The position numbers and the translations under genes are program-made. 64,000 nt of DNA from Astropecten irregularis (Eukaryota > Echinodermata > Asteroidea > Paxillosida > Astropectinidae): NCBI GenBank assembly GCA_963971285.1, contig OZ020252.1, positions 13,739,662 through 13,803,661 on the forward strand. The letters run 5' to 3'. Each line of letters begins with the position of its first letter. Position 1 is the stretch's first letter. Below are positions 23,346 through 36,192 of this stretch, in pieces. A model generated the notes under the pieces. That model had not been told where the DNA came from. It did not search any database and saw only the letters and a program-made list of their open reading frames with translations.

Positions 23346-24528
23346 ATGGTAGAAAATGTCTTTTTATTTCTTCTGTCGGGTTTTCAGGAAGTAGCCATAA
23401 TACTGAAATGCATAAATTATGAACTACAAGAATGCATCGTGCAATTCACGGTCGTATTCATTAACTGTTAACATTTTGGGCAGGCAGGCTGGGTTGACAG
23501 TAATCTCCTCCTAAGTAACATCTGAAAAGGTTAATAAATACCCGTGACATTCATTTCATTTCAGCGCGGCCGCTCTTTACAAACCAGACTAACAACACTT
23601 GATATCGGAGGGCAATTTTTGTGTGGAAGGTACGACGGGTTTAAGGAGAGCAGATGATGTACACTCATGTGTAGCAGAAGACTCCGTCCCCTTCTAAATT
23701 TGATTATCCAATCTGCTGTATGACCTTATGTGACAGCCAATGGCCCCGGGGTGCAGCACTGTCGCAAACACCAACCATCTCAAACAGCAATAAAATTCAA
23801 CTCATGAAATTATTAACTGGAAAAATCATTCAAAATTAGTTTTGAAACGCGCTCAAGGGGTGAACAAGCAAGGGGCAGCTGAAGCCATCCACTGCCTCCC
23901 CCCTCCCCACGATGAAAAAATAAATTAACACATGTCAATACAGATTCTGACAGTAACCGATCTATATGTGTGAAAAATTTCTATGGGAAAAATCAAAGCC
24001 ACAAACTACCATTTGAATATTTGGCTATGGCTTGGATATAAGCCCACTGCAGCAGCTATAGCCTCTTCCCATAGACTAGGGTGTACATGTACTTCCTTAA
24101 GCCATAGCCAATTTGTGTAAGGTTTTTTGCGCTATGGTACAGATCTATGGAGCAAGTCAATGCTCTTTGCCAAAGTACATGTAGCATACACCGAAGGGGG
24201 CAATTTCCATTAAGATGTTGTGATGAAGGACGAAGGTATCCACACTGACGGACACAGGCTTTGGCTACAGGATGGCTCGAGCAACCAGTTTGATGTAAAT
24301 GGTCAAGAAACGAAAGTGCAACCTGAGTATGAGCCTGCTTCTACAAAAGTTATACAAATGAGTAATTTCAGGCTCATAACTGATGCTGCAGTACAATCCT
24401 TGCAAGCCATTTCGTAGAACAAGTATTAACATATGTGCATAATGAATGGTTTCATTTTGTCAGAAGCTAGAGCTTCATTTTATCCGTTACTTTCACTTTC
24501 ATCAGTTTCTGTACGTGGGTCATTCCAC
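23346..24528. other. unassigned intronic sequence
   Basis: A 65-codon plus-strand frame at 24220-24417 has mixed composition but no recognised motif or splice context. Confidence 0.4.
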
Positions 24529-24764
24529 CAGGGGCCAATTTCATAAAGCTGCTTAAGCATGAAAAGGCTTCATTGATCAAATGGGATTACCAACCAAATT
24601 GTCATGGGATGTTAAATGTGTTTGACTTTTGGTCATTGTTTGCTGAGCATAACATTCACAACTTGGAGTTTTTCGCTGGCATACTGGCATACATTTTATT
24701 TACCAAGGTTTTTGGTGCTTAAGCAAATTTCGGTGCTTAAGCAGCTCTAAGAATTTGGCCCCAG
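24529..24764 (+). mobile_element. A-family MITE, variant subfamily
   Basis: CCAGGGGCCAATTTCATAAA ... TTTGGCCCCAGG ends, with an internal ATTACCAACCAAATTGTCATG type shared with the 43.2-kb copy. Confidence 0.7.
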
Positions 24765-25659
24765 GTTGATGTTAGGCATGAAGTGTGTGGTGTATAACAA
24801 GTATACATGTACCAGTATGTAAACTGTTCAACCTGCACATTTTGCACATCCATTAATGGGCATGAAAAATCACATGAAATCAGACTACAAATAAAATTTA
24901 AGAATACAGTGATGCTAATTAAGAGGCATAGCAAAGGATAATGGATACATGTACAGTAACATTTGACATAATCACAAATCGTGCCCAAACCCCGTGGAAT
25001 GACTTGAGCATGACAAGATAAACTTCACCAACATTGCATAAACAATATCACTTTCAAGCCCACAGCGTAATACTGTGTTCTTTATAACTATCATATTATT
25101 ATCAAAAAACACAAATTGCATCAGTCATGCTGGTGAAACAGAAACTGGGTAACATAACTTTAAAAAAACAACAACAAAAGGGACATGACTCTCGTTCAAC
25201 AACAATGAAATGAACGAAACTGAGATTAAACATGTAGTCATGTTTTGGAAGCTTTCTTTTGGCCAAAAACCTACAGAGAACCGCTCCTTACACTTCATGC
25301 TTGTTGCCTGTATTATAACATGAGTTTCACGGCCATAAATTATTTTCTTTGGTTTTCTTTTCAGTACGATCAAACAACAAATGATTGTACCAAGCATAGA
25401 GCTAGAAACTGTTCCTTGCTCTATACAACCAACCTAGGAGGCTAGGATATGTTTGTTCATGTTCAATTGCCCCAACAACCAGAAATTCTGGGCTATTTCC
25501 TGGAGAGAGGTAGACCATTCATCAGTGCCCAAAGGCAGTGATTGATACAGCATGATTTTCATGGAAGCATGACGAAACATGTTCCAATCTGTTCTTTCCT
25601 TTTAACTGGTAGAGATGTCACATCCATGCCTTGCACATGCAGTCTTACACCATGAGTAC

Positions 25660-25959
25660 AGGGCCAAATTTCATGGAATCCGTTACCGTTAGGCTTTAGC
25701 AAAAGTTCTTCACTTATAAAGATTACAGACTTTTTTGGCTTACGGTTAGTGTATTTCACGGGAGAGCTGTCTTTGTCGCTTCGCTAAGCAAGGACTTTCT
25801 GCAGAATGCATATGACAGAGCGTTAGCAGGAAATAAACATGGTTACCCTAGAAATTCTTCGCTAGGATTCCATAAAATAGATTTCACGCATAGCAGTGCC
25901 CATAACGTACATGTGTAAGTACAAAATAGGCCATGACAGATTCTATGACATTGGGCCCA
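25660..25959 (+). mobile_element. L-type MITE
   Basis: It starts CAGGGCCAAATTTCATGGAA, has TTTCACGGGAGAGCTG, and ends near CATTGGGCCCAG. Second copy of the 6.9-kb element. Confidence 0.6.
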
Positions 25960-26667
25960 GTTGCCCCAGTGCTCATTTTCAAACCAGTGAAAGTTGGTTG
26001 CCTCAAAGCTGTACGAACATGATATCAATGTACGAACATGCAATTGCTAATCATATTGTAATGATGCATTTACCTAGAAGATTGGCACTTCAAACTAACA
26101 AAAGCCAGCAACCTAAACTGTCAGCTAACTTGTGAAATATTCATCGATTTGAATCATGATTCAAAAATCCCATCCCATCATGCAAGACATGTGCTATACG
26201 AACTTCCCGTCACAGCGTGTTGAGCGTAAACTGTAGCACATCGATTCTGTTCTTCCTGCACCGGATGACAGGTCAATTTCATGTCAAACTTTGAGAATGA
26301 CACATACGCAGTTTGAATATTAATGAAGTTGAACTGATTTGATTTGAAAACAATTCAGATTCAAATCATGCTTTTTCAGTGTGTGTGAACAGGCAACAAA
26401 GTCTTCACGTACATCATCAGGTTTTCCATCGTCTGCTCCAACTGTATGTGTTTTTCCACTCTGCTTGAACATGTTTGTCAACTGAAATGCCCGGCTGTCA
26501 AAGTTCCAGGCATAAAGTCTTCTTCAAGAAAGCCTACTGTTATCTCAAGAAACCCAACCACAAAATTGAAATCCCCCTTCCCCCAAGTTACATCAATATG
26601 TCATCTGCCCCAGGCAACTGAGTAAAACTGATCTACTGTAGTTAACATGAAACACAAAATCTGCTTT

Positions 26668-27177
26668 AAAGGTTGTATCGCACTTTGGTAAAGTTGATAG
26701 AACAGCTGCGGTCTGTTCAAAATTTAATGTTCCATGAAATAAATACAAACCTGTGAAATTGTTAGCTCAATTGATCATTGGAAATAGTAGAAAACAGCGA
26801 CAAACCGTTGCAATTGTTATACGAAATTGTAAAGTAATTGTAACAGTAAGTTTTGATTTCCATGTCAGAGATCAAAACTGTTTCCGGTCTTTTGTTTGAT
26901 CAATCTCTGGATAAATACAGCATTTTACTGGTATGTTTGTATCAGGTCCATCTTTATACCCTGAAAGTTATACTTAAATCTGGAAACATTTCAGGGATCG
27001 ATTTCACCAAACTCATCGTTACTTACTATCAATCGTAGGATTGATGTATTGCAACCCTACGTAAGATAGGCCCCCTGGGTTATCCTTTGTAACTTGAGTT
27101 ATGATCAATCTTGATCGTAGGGCTTCGTGAAGTTGACCCCTGTTTTGGTTTCCTACCAAACTATGATGTACCTTTAA
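26668..27177 (+). mobile_element. C2-family MITE carrying a nested D element
   Basis: TTAAAGGTTGTATCGCACTTTGG ... CCAAACTATGATGTACCTTTAA; internal GATCAAAACTGTTTCCGGTC. Interrupted at 26992-27142. Confidence 0.65.
26992..27142 (+). mobile_element. D-family MITE nested in a C2 MITE
   Basis: CAGGGATCGATTTCACC ... GTGAAGTTGACCCCTG lies exactly between the CATTTC and TGTTTTGG of the C2 host. Confidence 0.75.
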
Positions 27178-27580
27178 CACTGTAATTAAGCAAAGCCCCT
27201 GGATTTCAGTCAGCTGGTTATTAATGTTCAGAGCATTAGTCCATCAATGTGCTACATTATGAATTTTATGGCGTCCAACGAGATTTACATGTGACATTTG
27301 CGAAATGCGAGACCGATGATAAAGAACACATTATGATACCCGTGGAGCAATAATCCATCATTGGAGACATCACATCACTGGATAATTACCGGGCAATTAT
27401 TCGACAATATCTCCGTTACTTTCAAAATACATCAATCACAAACATCCCTAATCATCCTTGTACCACCTGCCTGTACATTTCATATTTTAATATGTGATAA
27501 CTTTCTGCAGCAAGATGAATATTTGGTATCCAAACTTTTTGCATTCTTCAAAGTTATTAAAAATTTATTAGAGTGAGATT

Positions 27581-27752
27581 CAAACAATAATTGACTATTA
27601 AAGAGACCGCCAACATAGGGCTTGATAGCCTGGATAGTTCAGTTGGAGGAGCACTGGTAAGGATTGCCTGGGGTTGCTGGTTCGAATTCCACTCCAGTCA
27701 ATTTTCTTTGTTCACTTTTCAATAACTCAAAATTAATCCAGTCAGTTTCCCA
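27581..27752 (+). mobile_element. tRNA-derived SINE, family S1, decayed
   Basis: It carries the same leader (ATTGACTATTA), a B box GGTTCGAATTCC and the same TTAATCCAGTCAGTTTCCC tail. The A-box half has suffered a small duplication (TAGCCTGGATAG). Confidence 0.7.
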
Positions 27753-27897
27753 TGTGGTTGTTTGATGATTCTTCACATTTTTTCTTTTTTTTTGACCAAA
27801 CGTTCCAAAATTCACAGCCAGAAAATGTATTTAAGACGTTTTTTAAAATTGAATTTAAGATCGTAAATGTAAAGTTGTGATTCAACAAAAAAACTAG

Positions 27898-27922
27898 AAA
27901 TTTTTTTTTTTTTTTTTTAAAA
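27898..27922. repeat. T homopolymer
   Basis: It is a run of about 20 T. Comparable homopolymers: C-run 42811-42828, C-run 7988-7997, T-run then G-run 22170-22190, A-run 62877-62892. Confidence 0.8.
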
Positions 27923-28028
27923 ACAGTCAAACACAACAATAAGCTCTTTTAGCCTGGAATAAAAAATCCTATGGAAAACACTAAATTAACCTTGAGATAC
28001 ACAGGAGAAATAATCGTCATGAAATTAG

Positions 28029-28188
28029 GAATGCTTGGAGTTAGCAGGGTCTGACATTTTGATCCTAGCAGGATCTTTCTAAAAGGCTAAAAATCCTGCT
28101 AGGATTGTAACGTCACGCCCTCCTAACGCCGAGCATTTGACATGTTTTAGGTCAATATTTTGGTTGATGAGCAGTTTGTTTCTTGTAG
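28029..28188. mobile_element. foldback element, family B
   Basis: The same ATGCTTGGAGTTAG start and AGCAGGATCTTT hairpin are present. It is flanked by TGAAATTAG at 28020-28028 and 28189-28197, a 9-bp duplication. Confidence 0.75.
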
Positions 28189-28724
28189 TGAAATTAGAAA
28201 GTTAAAAACTGGCATAGTCCCTTCACCACAATGTATAGTGAAAGAAACAGTCTTCCAACCACAATACATGATAAATACCGGTATTCATTAATTATGAAAT
28301 GATAATCATGACAAAATGTGGAATATTCAATTGCTGTTTCTTTCTTTAATTGGATTAACTTTTAAGAGACCCAACATATTGTGGCTTGGTGAAGATGCGT
28401 AATTGGCCAGCCCTGGCAACCATGGTGAAACACATATGACTTGAATTTGATGGATGGATAATCTGGCAAAGTCAAACCCTATGTCAACTAGAACGGACTT
28501 CAAGACCCTTCTACTATGCACACACAAGTCTCTCTCGGTCTACAAAAATATGCAAATTACACCGTGTACGTCGGTCGGCATGATAACAAAAAACAAGAGG
28601 AAACACACACAGATACGTGCAGTCCTCACGGATGGACCAAATTAGTTCACCGCAAAAAATCTGTTCTAGTTGGAGCAGGGCGTGTACTAGCACAAGCTCA
28701 GATGATACAAGATGGGCAAACGTC

Positions 28725-29114
28725 TACAGGGTGTCCCAGAAAAAACGAAACCGAGATTTGTCAGTGTTGAGTCCTATTTTAATTTCACTTTTGATTAAAA
28801 AATGACACATATCTGAAAAGCTTATTTCTTCAGCTTTCATTTGGTACCATTCATATGATCCATATTTCACGCATGAGTGAGTAAAGACAATATGAAGCAA
28901 GGCTATCAAAAAGTAATTTGCACAACGATATTTTTATTTTAAGGAATCAATCACATTTCTAGAAACTACATTTCCTAGCCTTTCAAATGATGCCTCAGTC
29001 AAGAAAAATGAGCAAGGGATGACAGAGATATCTGCCTTTATTATTCAAAAGTGAAATTAAAATAGGATTAAACACTGCCAAATCTCGGTTTCATTTTTTC
29101 TGGGACACCCTGTA
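28725..29114. mobile_element. mariner-like MITE with about 80-bp terminal inverted repeats
   Basis: It starts TACAGGGTGTCCCAGAAAAA and ends TCTGGGACACCCTGTA, with TA flanks. The arms run inward through CCGAGATTTG and TTTTAATTTCACTTTTGA. The middle is unrelated to family E, so it is a separate family sharing the outermost bases. Confidence 0.75.
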
Positions 29115-29261
29115 TTGTGACAAAAGAGCTGATATCTGCAATTTCTTGGTTGTAATACTCAAAGCATTTTGGGTTTTAAAAAGAGAATGCAAAAATTATT
29201 AGGATTTGGAGAAATATTGGAGCCAAAAGAGAAGGGAAAAGGAGAGAATCAAACAGACAAG

Positions 29262-29478
29262 GGGCCTTTCTCAAAGTTTGGCTCTGGCTCCGTTACATGA
29301 ATCCATTTTAAAATTACGGGTATCAAAATAGAGACATTTGGCTGTGGTTCGGAAGTAGATTCTCTGGTTTGAAAAAGATAACGGAGCTTCAATGAAAAAC
29401 ACAACAATTTTCAGCGTGTATGGATTAAAAAGGCGAAGCCGGAGCTGGAGCCGGAGCCGGAGCCGAGCTTTAAATTAT
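29262..29478 (+). mobile_element. F-family MITE, GGAGCC-rich
   Basis: Left end GGCCTTTCTCAAAGTTTGGC, right end GGAGCCGGAGCCGAGCTTT. The hexamer GGAGCC is tandemly repeated at 29444-29466. Confidence 0.65.
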
Positions 29479-29479
29479 G

Positions 29480-31295
29480 CAGAGAAACAAAGTTTTAAAA
29501 ATAAAATGTGTAAAAACTTATACCATGGGTACCTCAATTAACTTTTCTTGATAACAGCTGCAAATCTTCAGCTTGAAAATTCTTATTAAAAAAAAAAAAT
29601 TCCGTCTTTCATTCAGTGTAACACCTTTCTCATATAGAGTTTGACAATTTCCTGAAATGTGCCCTGCCCTTGTTTTTCATTTTTCACATTCGTAGCTTGG
29701 ACAATGAGGACCAAAATAGGTCTTCGAAACATGGCAAAGTGGTTGAAAACGTGCCCAACACTTTATCTAGCTCGCGATTTGGCCATAGCTATGTGGAAAA
29801 GCAACAAAAATGCCAGCGCAAGTGAAAAAGTATGAACCTTCCTGCAAAATAATGCGGGTCTCATACGGATAGACGCCCAATAACCCAATGCATGAGTGTG
29901 AATGTTCAAATGAGCATGAACAGCAAACATGCCGCGGATATTCTGATCAATATGTAAATTTTATATAGCACTGTAAACACGGCAAAGCACTTTTGCCGAA
30001 CAAGATGTGACAAGTGATCCTGAAGACATTGTGAAAAACAATTTGAAAAGCACGGGGCAGACGAAAAAATAAGGGCATATACTGACGTAAATGAATTCAT
30101 TATGGAAACTCTTCTCAACTTTCTGAAAAAAAATGCCTCAGGGAAAAACTTGATGGCAGTTTGATGGTAAAATCTAAATAAAATATGGAAAGGTTTTAAA
30201 ATCTGAAAAAACCCCACATACCTTTCTACTCTGTCCAGATGCAAAAACAATTTAATTTACAATAGGCCTAAGGTTATTACATGTATTCATATTGCTTATG
30301 AAATTAAATTTTGGTTTTTGAATTTTTCACTATTTAATAATATTCAGTTCTGGAAAAAAATTCAAGATTATTCAGAATCACCTACACATAACACAAAAGC
30401 TTGAAAGCTCTAAAAAGACGTGGATAAAAATGCAAGGATTGAATGATCAGATTTACTGGAGGAAAGAACACGAAAGATCAATTAGTTTACAGAAAAAAGG
30501 GAACGAAATCCACTTTCCTGCCGCCAGTGGGAATGGAACCCACGTTCCACAAGGGATGTACATTGTTCACGTAACACTGTGCGAGTGTGTCTGACGCACG
30601 TACAATGTACCTTAAAATGCAAATAGTACGCCTACAGTGTACTTATAAAACGCAGAGATTGAATAAGGTTTGATGATAGGAGTTCCATGGAGATGCTTAT
30701 AGGGCGTTCATCCATTCCCATCCTACCTGGACACCGGATAACATTATGTTTTGTTTGTCTGAAATGTGCAACAACAGCTTGACAAATCTCACAGGAAATT
30801 ATCTGCAAAAGCAGAAGAGAATCACTCCCACACGGGTAAAGATGCACTTAACGATTTTATGTGCATACTTTCAATGGATCGTTGTTTCGCCTCCGTTTTG
30901 GACAGTTTTTATTCCCAGCTGTTTAAATACAGTAAGCATTTTACTAAGCAATGTTTCTCTGCTTACTATACAAGAAAGGTATATCCACATGTTTGCTATA
31001 CATTTAGTACCGGGCGTGGCGATTTGCTCAGTTGCATCATGGATTTTTAACAATTGGTGTTGGCAAATGAGGTAAAAACGGACCGTAAAGCACAAAATAA
31101 ATTGCTTAAAAGTGGCTCTATGAAACTGGCCCCTAATGTGAGTCAAAGTGATGGTCCATCCTATTCTCTTGAGAAACTTCTCCAGTGGAATACATGTATG
31201 CTAACTGTAACTAAAACAAAGTCTGCAATTGTAAGATAAGAATTTTTTGCTTACAGTAATAGATTCCATGAAAGTTTAATGCGAACGGTGGCAAG
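29480..31295. other. unassigned intronic sequence
   Basis: AT-rich, with one tRNA-like remnant near 30508-30560. Overlapping short frames at 30746-31075 show no coding character. Confidence 0.4.
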
Positions 31296-31421
31296 ATTTG
31301 ATGAGGACTAGAGCAGACTAGTCGAAACGTTGAGACCTTACGAGAAGTGCCAATGAAATAGAAGTGCGAAAGTACGAACGATTCTTACATGGTGTTTCTG
31401 CAAACTTATCCACACGTAACC
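31296..31421 (+). repeat. repeat with hammerhead-like core and ACATGGTGTTTCTGC end
   Basis: The segment holds TTGATGAGGACTAG, a short loop, CTAGTCGAAACG, and ends in ACATGGTGTTTCTGCAAAC. That outer end is shared with the foldback at 63637-63890 and, inverted, with 36788-36915. The GACTAG/CTAGTC stem is perfect. Confidence 0.5.
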
Positions 31422-32360
31422 ATCCTCCCATTAAATTTAAGTCCAGTCCGAATGCGACTTTTAGGAACCACTGTGACTAGGCTTAATGGAATAGCGACAT
31501 GATGAAGAGTATCCCTTGGATAAAGATAATGGAGGCAGATGGTCCAGACTCCAGACTGGCAGGTACCAAGAAGGAAGCAATCCACCATCTTCAATCCAGT
31601 GTGAAATGACAAGATTACAGGGTGCAGACTTGTAGCTCCAAATCAGTCCGCGGAGCTCATTAATTTTTTGTATACCCTCAAAATCTTTTCTCTTGAAGCG
31701 TCTGGTAAGCCCTATACGTGAGAAAATCCTGTAAAGAAAATGGATGGAACCAGAGTTTTGGACTTTCAACTTTTAGCTGTTTGGGTAAAATCGAGCCCTA
31801 AAGTCGCTCCACTTTGGCATGTAGGGGAGGGGTACATTTTTTTCAGTCTGGCATCAGTCAACATGGCCGTTTTCAAGGTAATTTCCTTTGGATGGATTTT
31901 TCTCAAAAAATCATTGGCTACCCTATGGAAAATTGAAGTTTTCAGCTTCATTTTGGAGTATAGTTGGAGTCTCTCAGAAACTACTAAGTATTTTTAATAA
32001 TTTTTTTGAAATTGGCCATTCAGCATGGGAGCCTATGGGAAATTATTTACTGGTTCCAACTCTACAGATTCTGAAGATAGAGACAGAGTCAGAGGTAGAG
32101 TCAGGCTTATAGGATGTAAGCAGCTGATACCCAACTCTCATGTGAGTTGCAGAAGGATTAAAAGGCTCAACAGCAAGTTTATCGTTTCTATTTATTTTCA
32201 GGTCTTTTTTAATATTTTGCTTCAGTGAACAATAACCCATGCAGTGTGACCAGAGTCGGGTTCTAAAGTAAGGCATCAGGCATATAAAAGAGAAAGCGTG
32301 GAAATCAATGGTTCACAGCAGCAAGGATAAAGGGCTGAATAAGATGATTAACTCTTTACT
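31422..32360. other. unassigned, open on both strands
   Basis: Frames of 60-102 codons overlap on both strands. A TTTACAG acceptor-like site lies on the minus strand near 31730, but no protein family is recognised. Confidence 0.35.
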
Positions 32361-32760
32361 TAAGGTAAAATAATTATGAACTCTTCTCTTAAACGTATAT
32401 TAATACATACATGATTGGTAAAGGCTACAGAACAGCACTCATACTTTGTCTGGTCCCGCATGTACATGAAATAACAAACCTGTGAAAATTTGAGCTCAAT
32501 AGAAATCTTAGTCACAAGAAAATAGCGAAAAAACCCAACTAAACTGTTCTTATAAATCATAAAGAATTTATAAAGTTTTTATCTTAACCCGATATCAAAA
32601 CTGTTTTCAATCTTTGTTTATTAATTTCTGGATAAATACAGCATTTCAGGGGGAAATATTTCAACGGTATGTTTTTACATGTACCAGCACCATCTCCATG
32701 CCCTGAAAAACCAAACATTTCTGTTTGGCTGTGTTATCAATCTTGTACTGTGCATGCCAT
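32361..32760 (+). mobile_element. C2-family MITE, decayed
   Basis: GGTAAAGGCTACAGAACAGC, CATGTACATGAAATAACAAACC and CAATCTTGTACTGTGC are family landmarks. Confidence 0.6.
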
Positions 32761-33280
32761 GGTTAGATGTATGAAACTATGATTTCTGGTAGACAATTCC
32801 AGGCACCGAATGCGTACTACCTTCATGTATACAATATACAGTTTAAAAAGCAAACAATTTAACAAATTTGACCACATAGATTCCTATATAACTATCACAG
32901 CCCATGTCATTTACACAACATTAGATGTCAAGCAATAAATGCCCTATTCTTGGATAAATATTTTCCAAAAGAAATAACATTTATCAGCTGCTTGGAATTC
33001 CTGGCAATAAAAACAGCATTCTTTGTCATGATTTTCCCATGCATTAACATGTTTTGTAATTTAATATGAGCTGTATCCATACTGGTGAGCTAGAGCTGGA
33101 AAAGTGATTCACATGATGTATGACTTGTGGATGTATGCGTGGATACAAGGAGATGAGTGGTGGAATGTGGGTTACTATCAACATTATCAACTGATCATTT
33201 GAGTTGAATGCAACACAGTCTGTTGTGAACAAAAATTTCCCAACAAACACATTTTCAAGAAATTCAATCAATTTGTATGT

Positions 33281-33470
33281 TATGCTTGGAGTTAGGAGGG
33301 CCTGACGCATTTTGATCCAAGCAGGATCGGTATCGAAGGCTTTTTACCCTTTGAGAAAGATTCTGCTAGGAATGAAATGCATCAGGCCCTCCTAACTCCA
33401 AGCATTTTATAAATTTCAGGGCATCTTTTTGGATGATGAGCAGTTTGCAGCAATGTTAGTCATTGAGTTA
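33281..33470. mobile_element. foldback element, family B
   Basis: Arms ATGCTTGGAGTTAGGAGGGC and the inverse are separated by a short loop around 33335-33345. The right arm extends to GATGAGCAGTTTGCAGCA. Confidence 0.7.
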
Positions 33471-33599
33471 AAATATACTTTTATTGACATCATTGTGACA
33501 TACTTTTTTCATTAATTTTCTTTTATTTCTTACATGTTGGGTGTTTATTAAATATTTCAATCTTAAATGATCCTTGGGATATAGCAGTGTGTGTGTGGT

Positions 33600-33798
33600 T
33601 TCATGGCTTCTGACTGCCAAACCAACAAAGATAATTGACTATTAGGGACACCACCAACATTGGACTGGATAGCTCAGTTGGTATCTTGCGCCGGTACGGT
33701 ATTCTGGAGGTCGCTGGTTCGTAACCCGCTCCAGTAAATTTTCTTTGTTCACTTTCCAATGACTTAACATTAATCCAGTCAGTTTCCCTTATAGTTTC
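33600..33798 (+). mobile_element. tRNA-derived SINE, family S1
   Basis: The leader GGCTTCTGACTGCCAAACC, tRNA-like 33661-33735 (GGACTGGATAGCTCAGTTGG) and the conserved tail are all present. The B box is mutated (GGTTCGTAACCC). Confidence 0.7.
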
Positions 33799-34506
33799 TT
33801 TATTTTATTGTTCAGATAATACTAGTATTATACTGAGGGTCTCCATGAAAAGGGAGCACTTCTGTGCACTCAATTAACGCAGATCATTAAAGATGACATA
33901 CAAAATGAAATAAAATACTTCTAAACAGTTTGCTTGTAAAGCAATCTAGGACAAAAAGGGGAGGGGCCTTAAGAAATTTCCTCCCATCTCCAATTGTTAA
34001 ATCTTAAATACTTGCTTCATTATCATTATAACATGGTTGTATAATGATCACATCTCCTAAGAACTGAAATGCATACGTATGTGTATAGAATCACGTCTCT
34101 GAAATTCAACAGCTCCTTCAAATTAATATTCATGGCACATGACAGCGCGTGGTGCCCAGACACACATGTACAACGACACGTAATTATAAGAGGCGATTAT
34201 TAATTTAGGGTAGACATGAGATGTGGCTAGCTAAAGCGCAGTATAGGCTGTACGTGTACAGGGTATGTACACGTGTCCACACATCCAAGCACCGTGATGG
34301 AATGTGATGACTGATTATAATGCACGCATGTGAGTACTGTACACTGGAGCATGGAAGAGCAGAAACAGCAAGCTGTCACAGACTACAGTCATTTGTTAAA
34401 CATGGCTGCACTCCACAGCTCAAGTACCCCTGACAGACTCAGTATATACATGCATTAAAAACACATACATGTATTGCAGTGTACACAGCTATGAAATATG
34501 GCTGTT

Positions 34507-34849
34507 TAAGGTAGTATCATACTTTGGTAGTACTGAAACAGAAATCTTCACAGATTTACCTACAGGGTATAAAGATGGTGGTGGTAGAAACATACCGTTC
34601 AAATTATTCTGCCTGAAATGCTGTATTTATCCAGAAAAGAGTAAAACCAGTGACCCAAATTATGTTTGATCTTTTAAAGATCAAAAAGAAAAGAGAAAAG
34701 ACTTAAGAAGTACTGTGGCTGTTTTTCACTGTTTTCTCAAAATGTGGGCAGATAATTTTCACAGATGACTGTTACTGTATCTTCCTTAATATTTTCGCCC
34801 ATGAATCTGCATTTCTTTGACAAAAACCAAAGTATGATATTACCTTTAA
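34507..34849 (+). mobile_element. C-family MITE
   Basis: TAAGGTAGTATCATACTTTGG ... AAGTATGATATTACCTTTAA, complete copy. Confidence 0.7.
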
Positions 34850-35302
34850 CCAGCCGGCTGGTCCGTCAATTGGAAAATATCTCAGGGATGGACGAGGTGC
34901 CATATTTATTGTAATGCTCATCTAGTGAAAACAAGCCACGCTGAACAAACACAAGCTGTAAACACACAATCAGCCAACACTTCCAATGTCTATTTGAAGA
35001 ACTAATACTGTTTGTGTGTTGAAAACCACCCTAAGTGTATTTAACCAAATCGCCTAAGAGCAAAGTACATGCATATCTGGATGGTGAGTATCCTATGAAG
35101 CTAATAAGACCAATACAGCTTCATTCAAAAACACAATTTGTCCTTCAATCTGTTTCAATAGAACATTGATGATTTATTGGGAATGTTTGACAATCGCGAG
35201 ACCTTACACTTCCAAAAAGAAATTACATGTTTCCATACATGTGAACACAATTAACATTGTACATGTATGATGCACACATGATTAATGGGTGTGTTCAACA
35301 AC

Positions 35303-35664
35303 GTTGGTAAAAGTGACAGAACAGCACTCACACTTTGTCTAATCCAGCACGTACATGAAATAATAAGCCTGAGAAAATTTGAGCTCAATCGGACATTGAG
35401 TCCCGAGAAAACAGCAAAAACCTGACTCAATTGTTCTTATAAAATATTTCTCATATAAAAGAAGAATTTTTGATATTGCCAAGATCAAATTAATGTATTT
35501 GGTGTTTGGTTTTACTCTTTCTGGATAAATACACCATTTCAGGCGGAAATATTTTAACATAACAGTGTTTTTACCAGCACCATCTTCATACCCTGAAAGT
35601 TATACGTAATTCTGTAAACAATTCTGTTTTGGTTTCTTACCAATGTTGTACATGTCCTTTAAAG
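35303..35664 (+). mobile_element. C2-family MITE
   Basis: AACGTTGGTAAAAGTGACAG, CACGTACATGAAATAATAAGC and an end near ACCAATGTTGTACATG. Confidence 0.6.
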
Positions 35665-36192
35665 GATACAAACAAGATCGTCAGAAGAAGATAGATTGTT
35701 TAGGGGCTCACGATATTGGCTGGAAAGTACTTCAATCCATTGACGTTTTAGCAGCAGTCTGCTAGCCTTTGTCAAGCTATTGAAAGGCACTTGCACAGTC
35801 TCAATTTATACCCATGTTTGGTTTCGGCTATGCTAGGTTGCGATCATTGATAGGAACATGCCTGTCCAATCCAGAGATAGCCTGCCTCTGATTGGCCGAT
35901 TGGCACGAGCAGTGAAGACCAGATTAGCAAGGGGATTATCAGAGGGATTATCGGGGGATCTAAATAGTTGTTCTTTCATCAATACATACAAAAAGTCACT
36001 GTTGGCTTTGTTATACTAGGCAGCAGGGGGCCTCCCATAAAATGAGCATCAGAACAGTACGAAATAATCACCTTCCTAATCACCCACCAGCAAGGTATTT
36101 GTAAAAAAAAAAGAATCATGGCCACCACTTCTGTCCAAAAAAGCTGTTCAACTTGGAAAATGAGGACAAACTGCAGTGTGCTCAACAGACAC

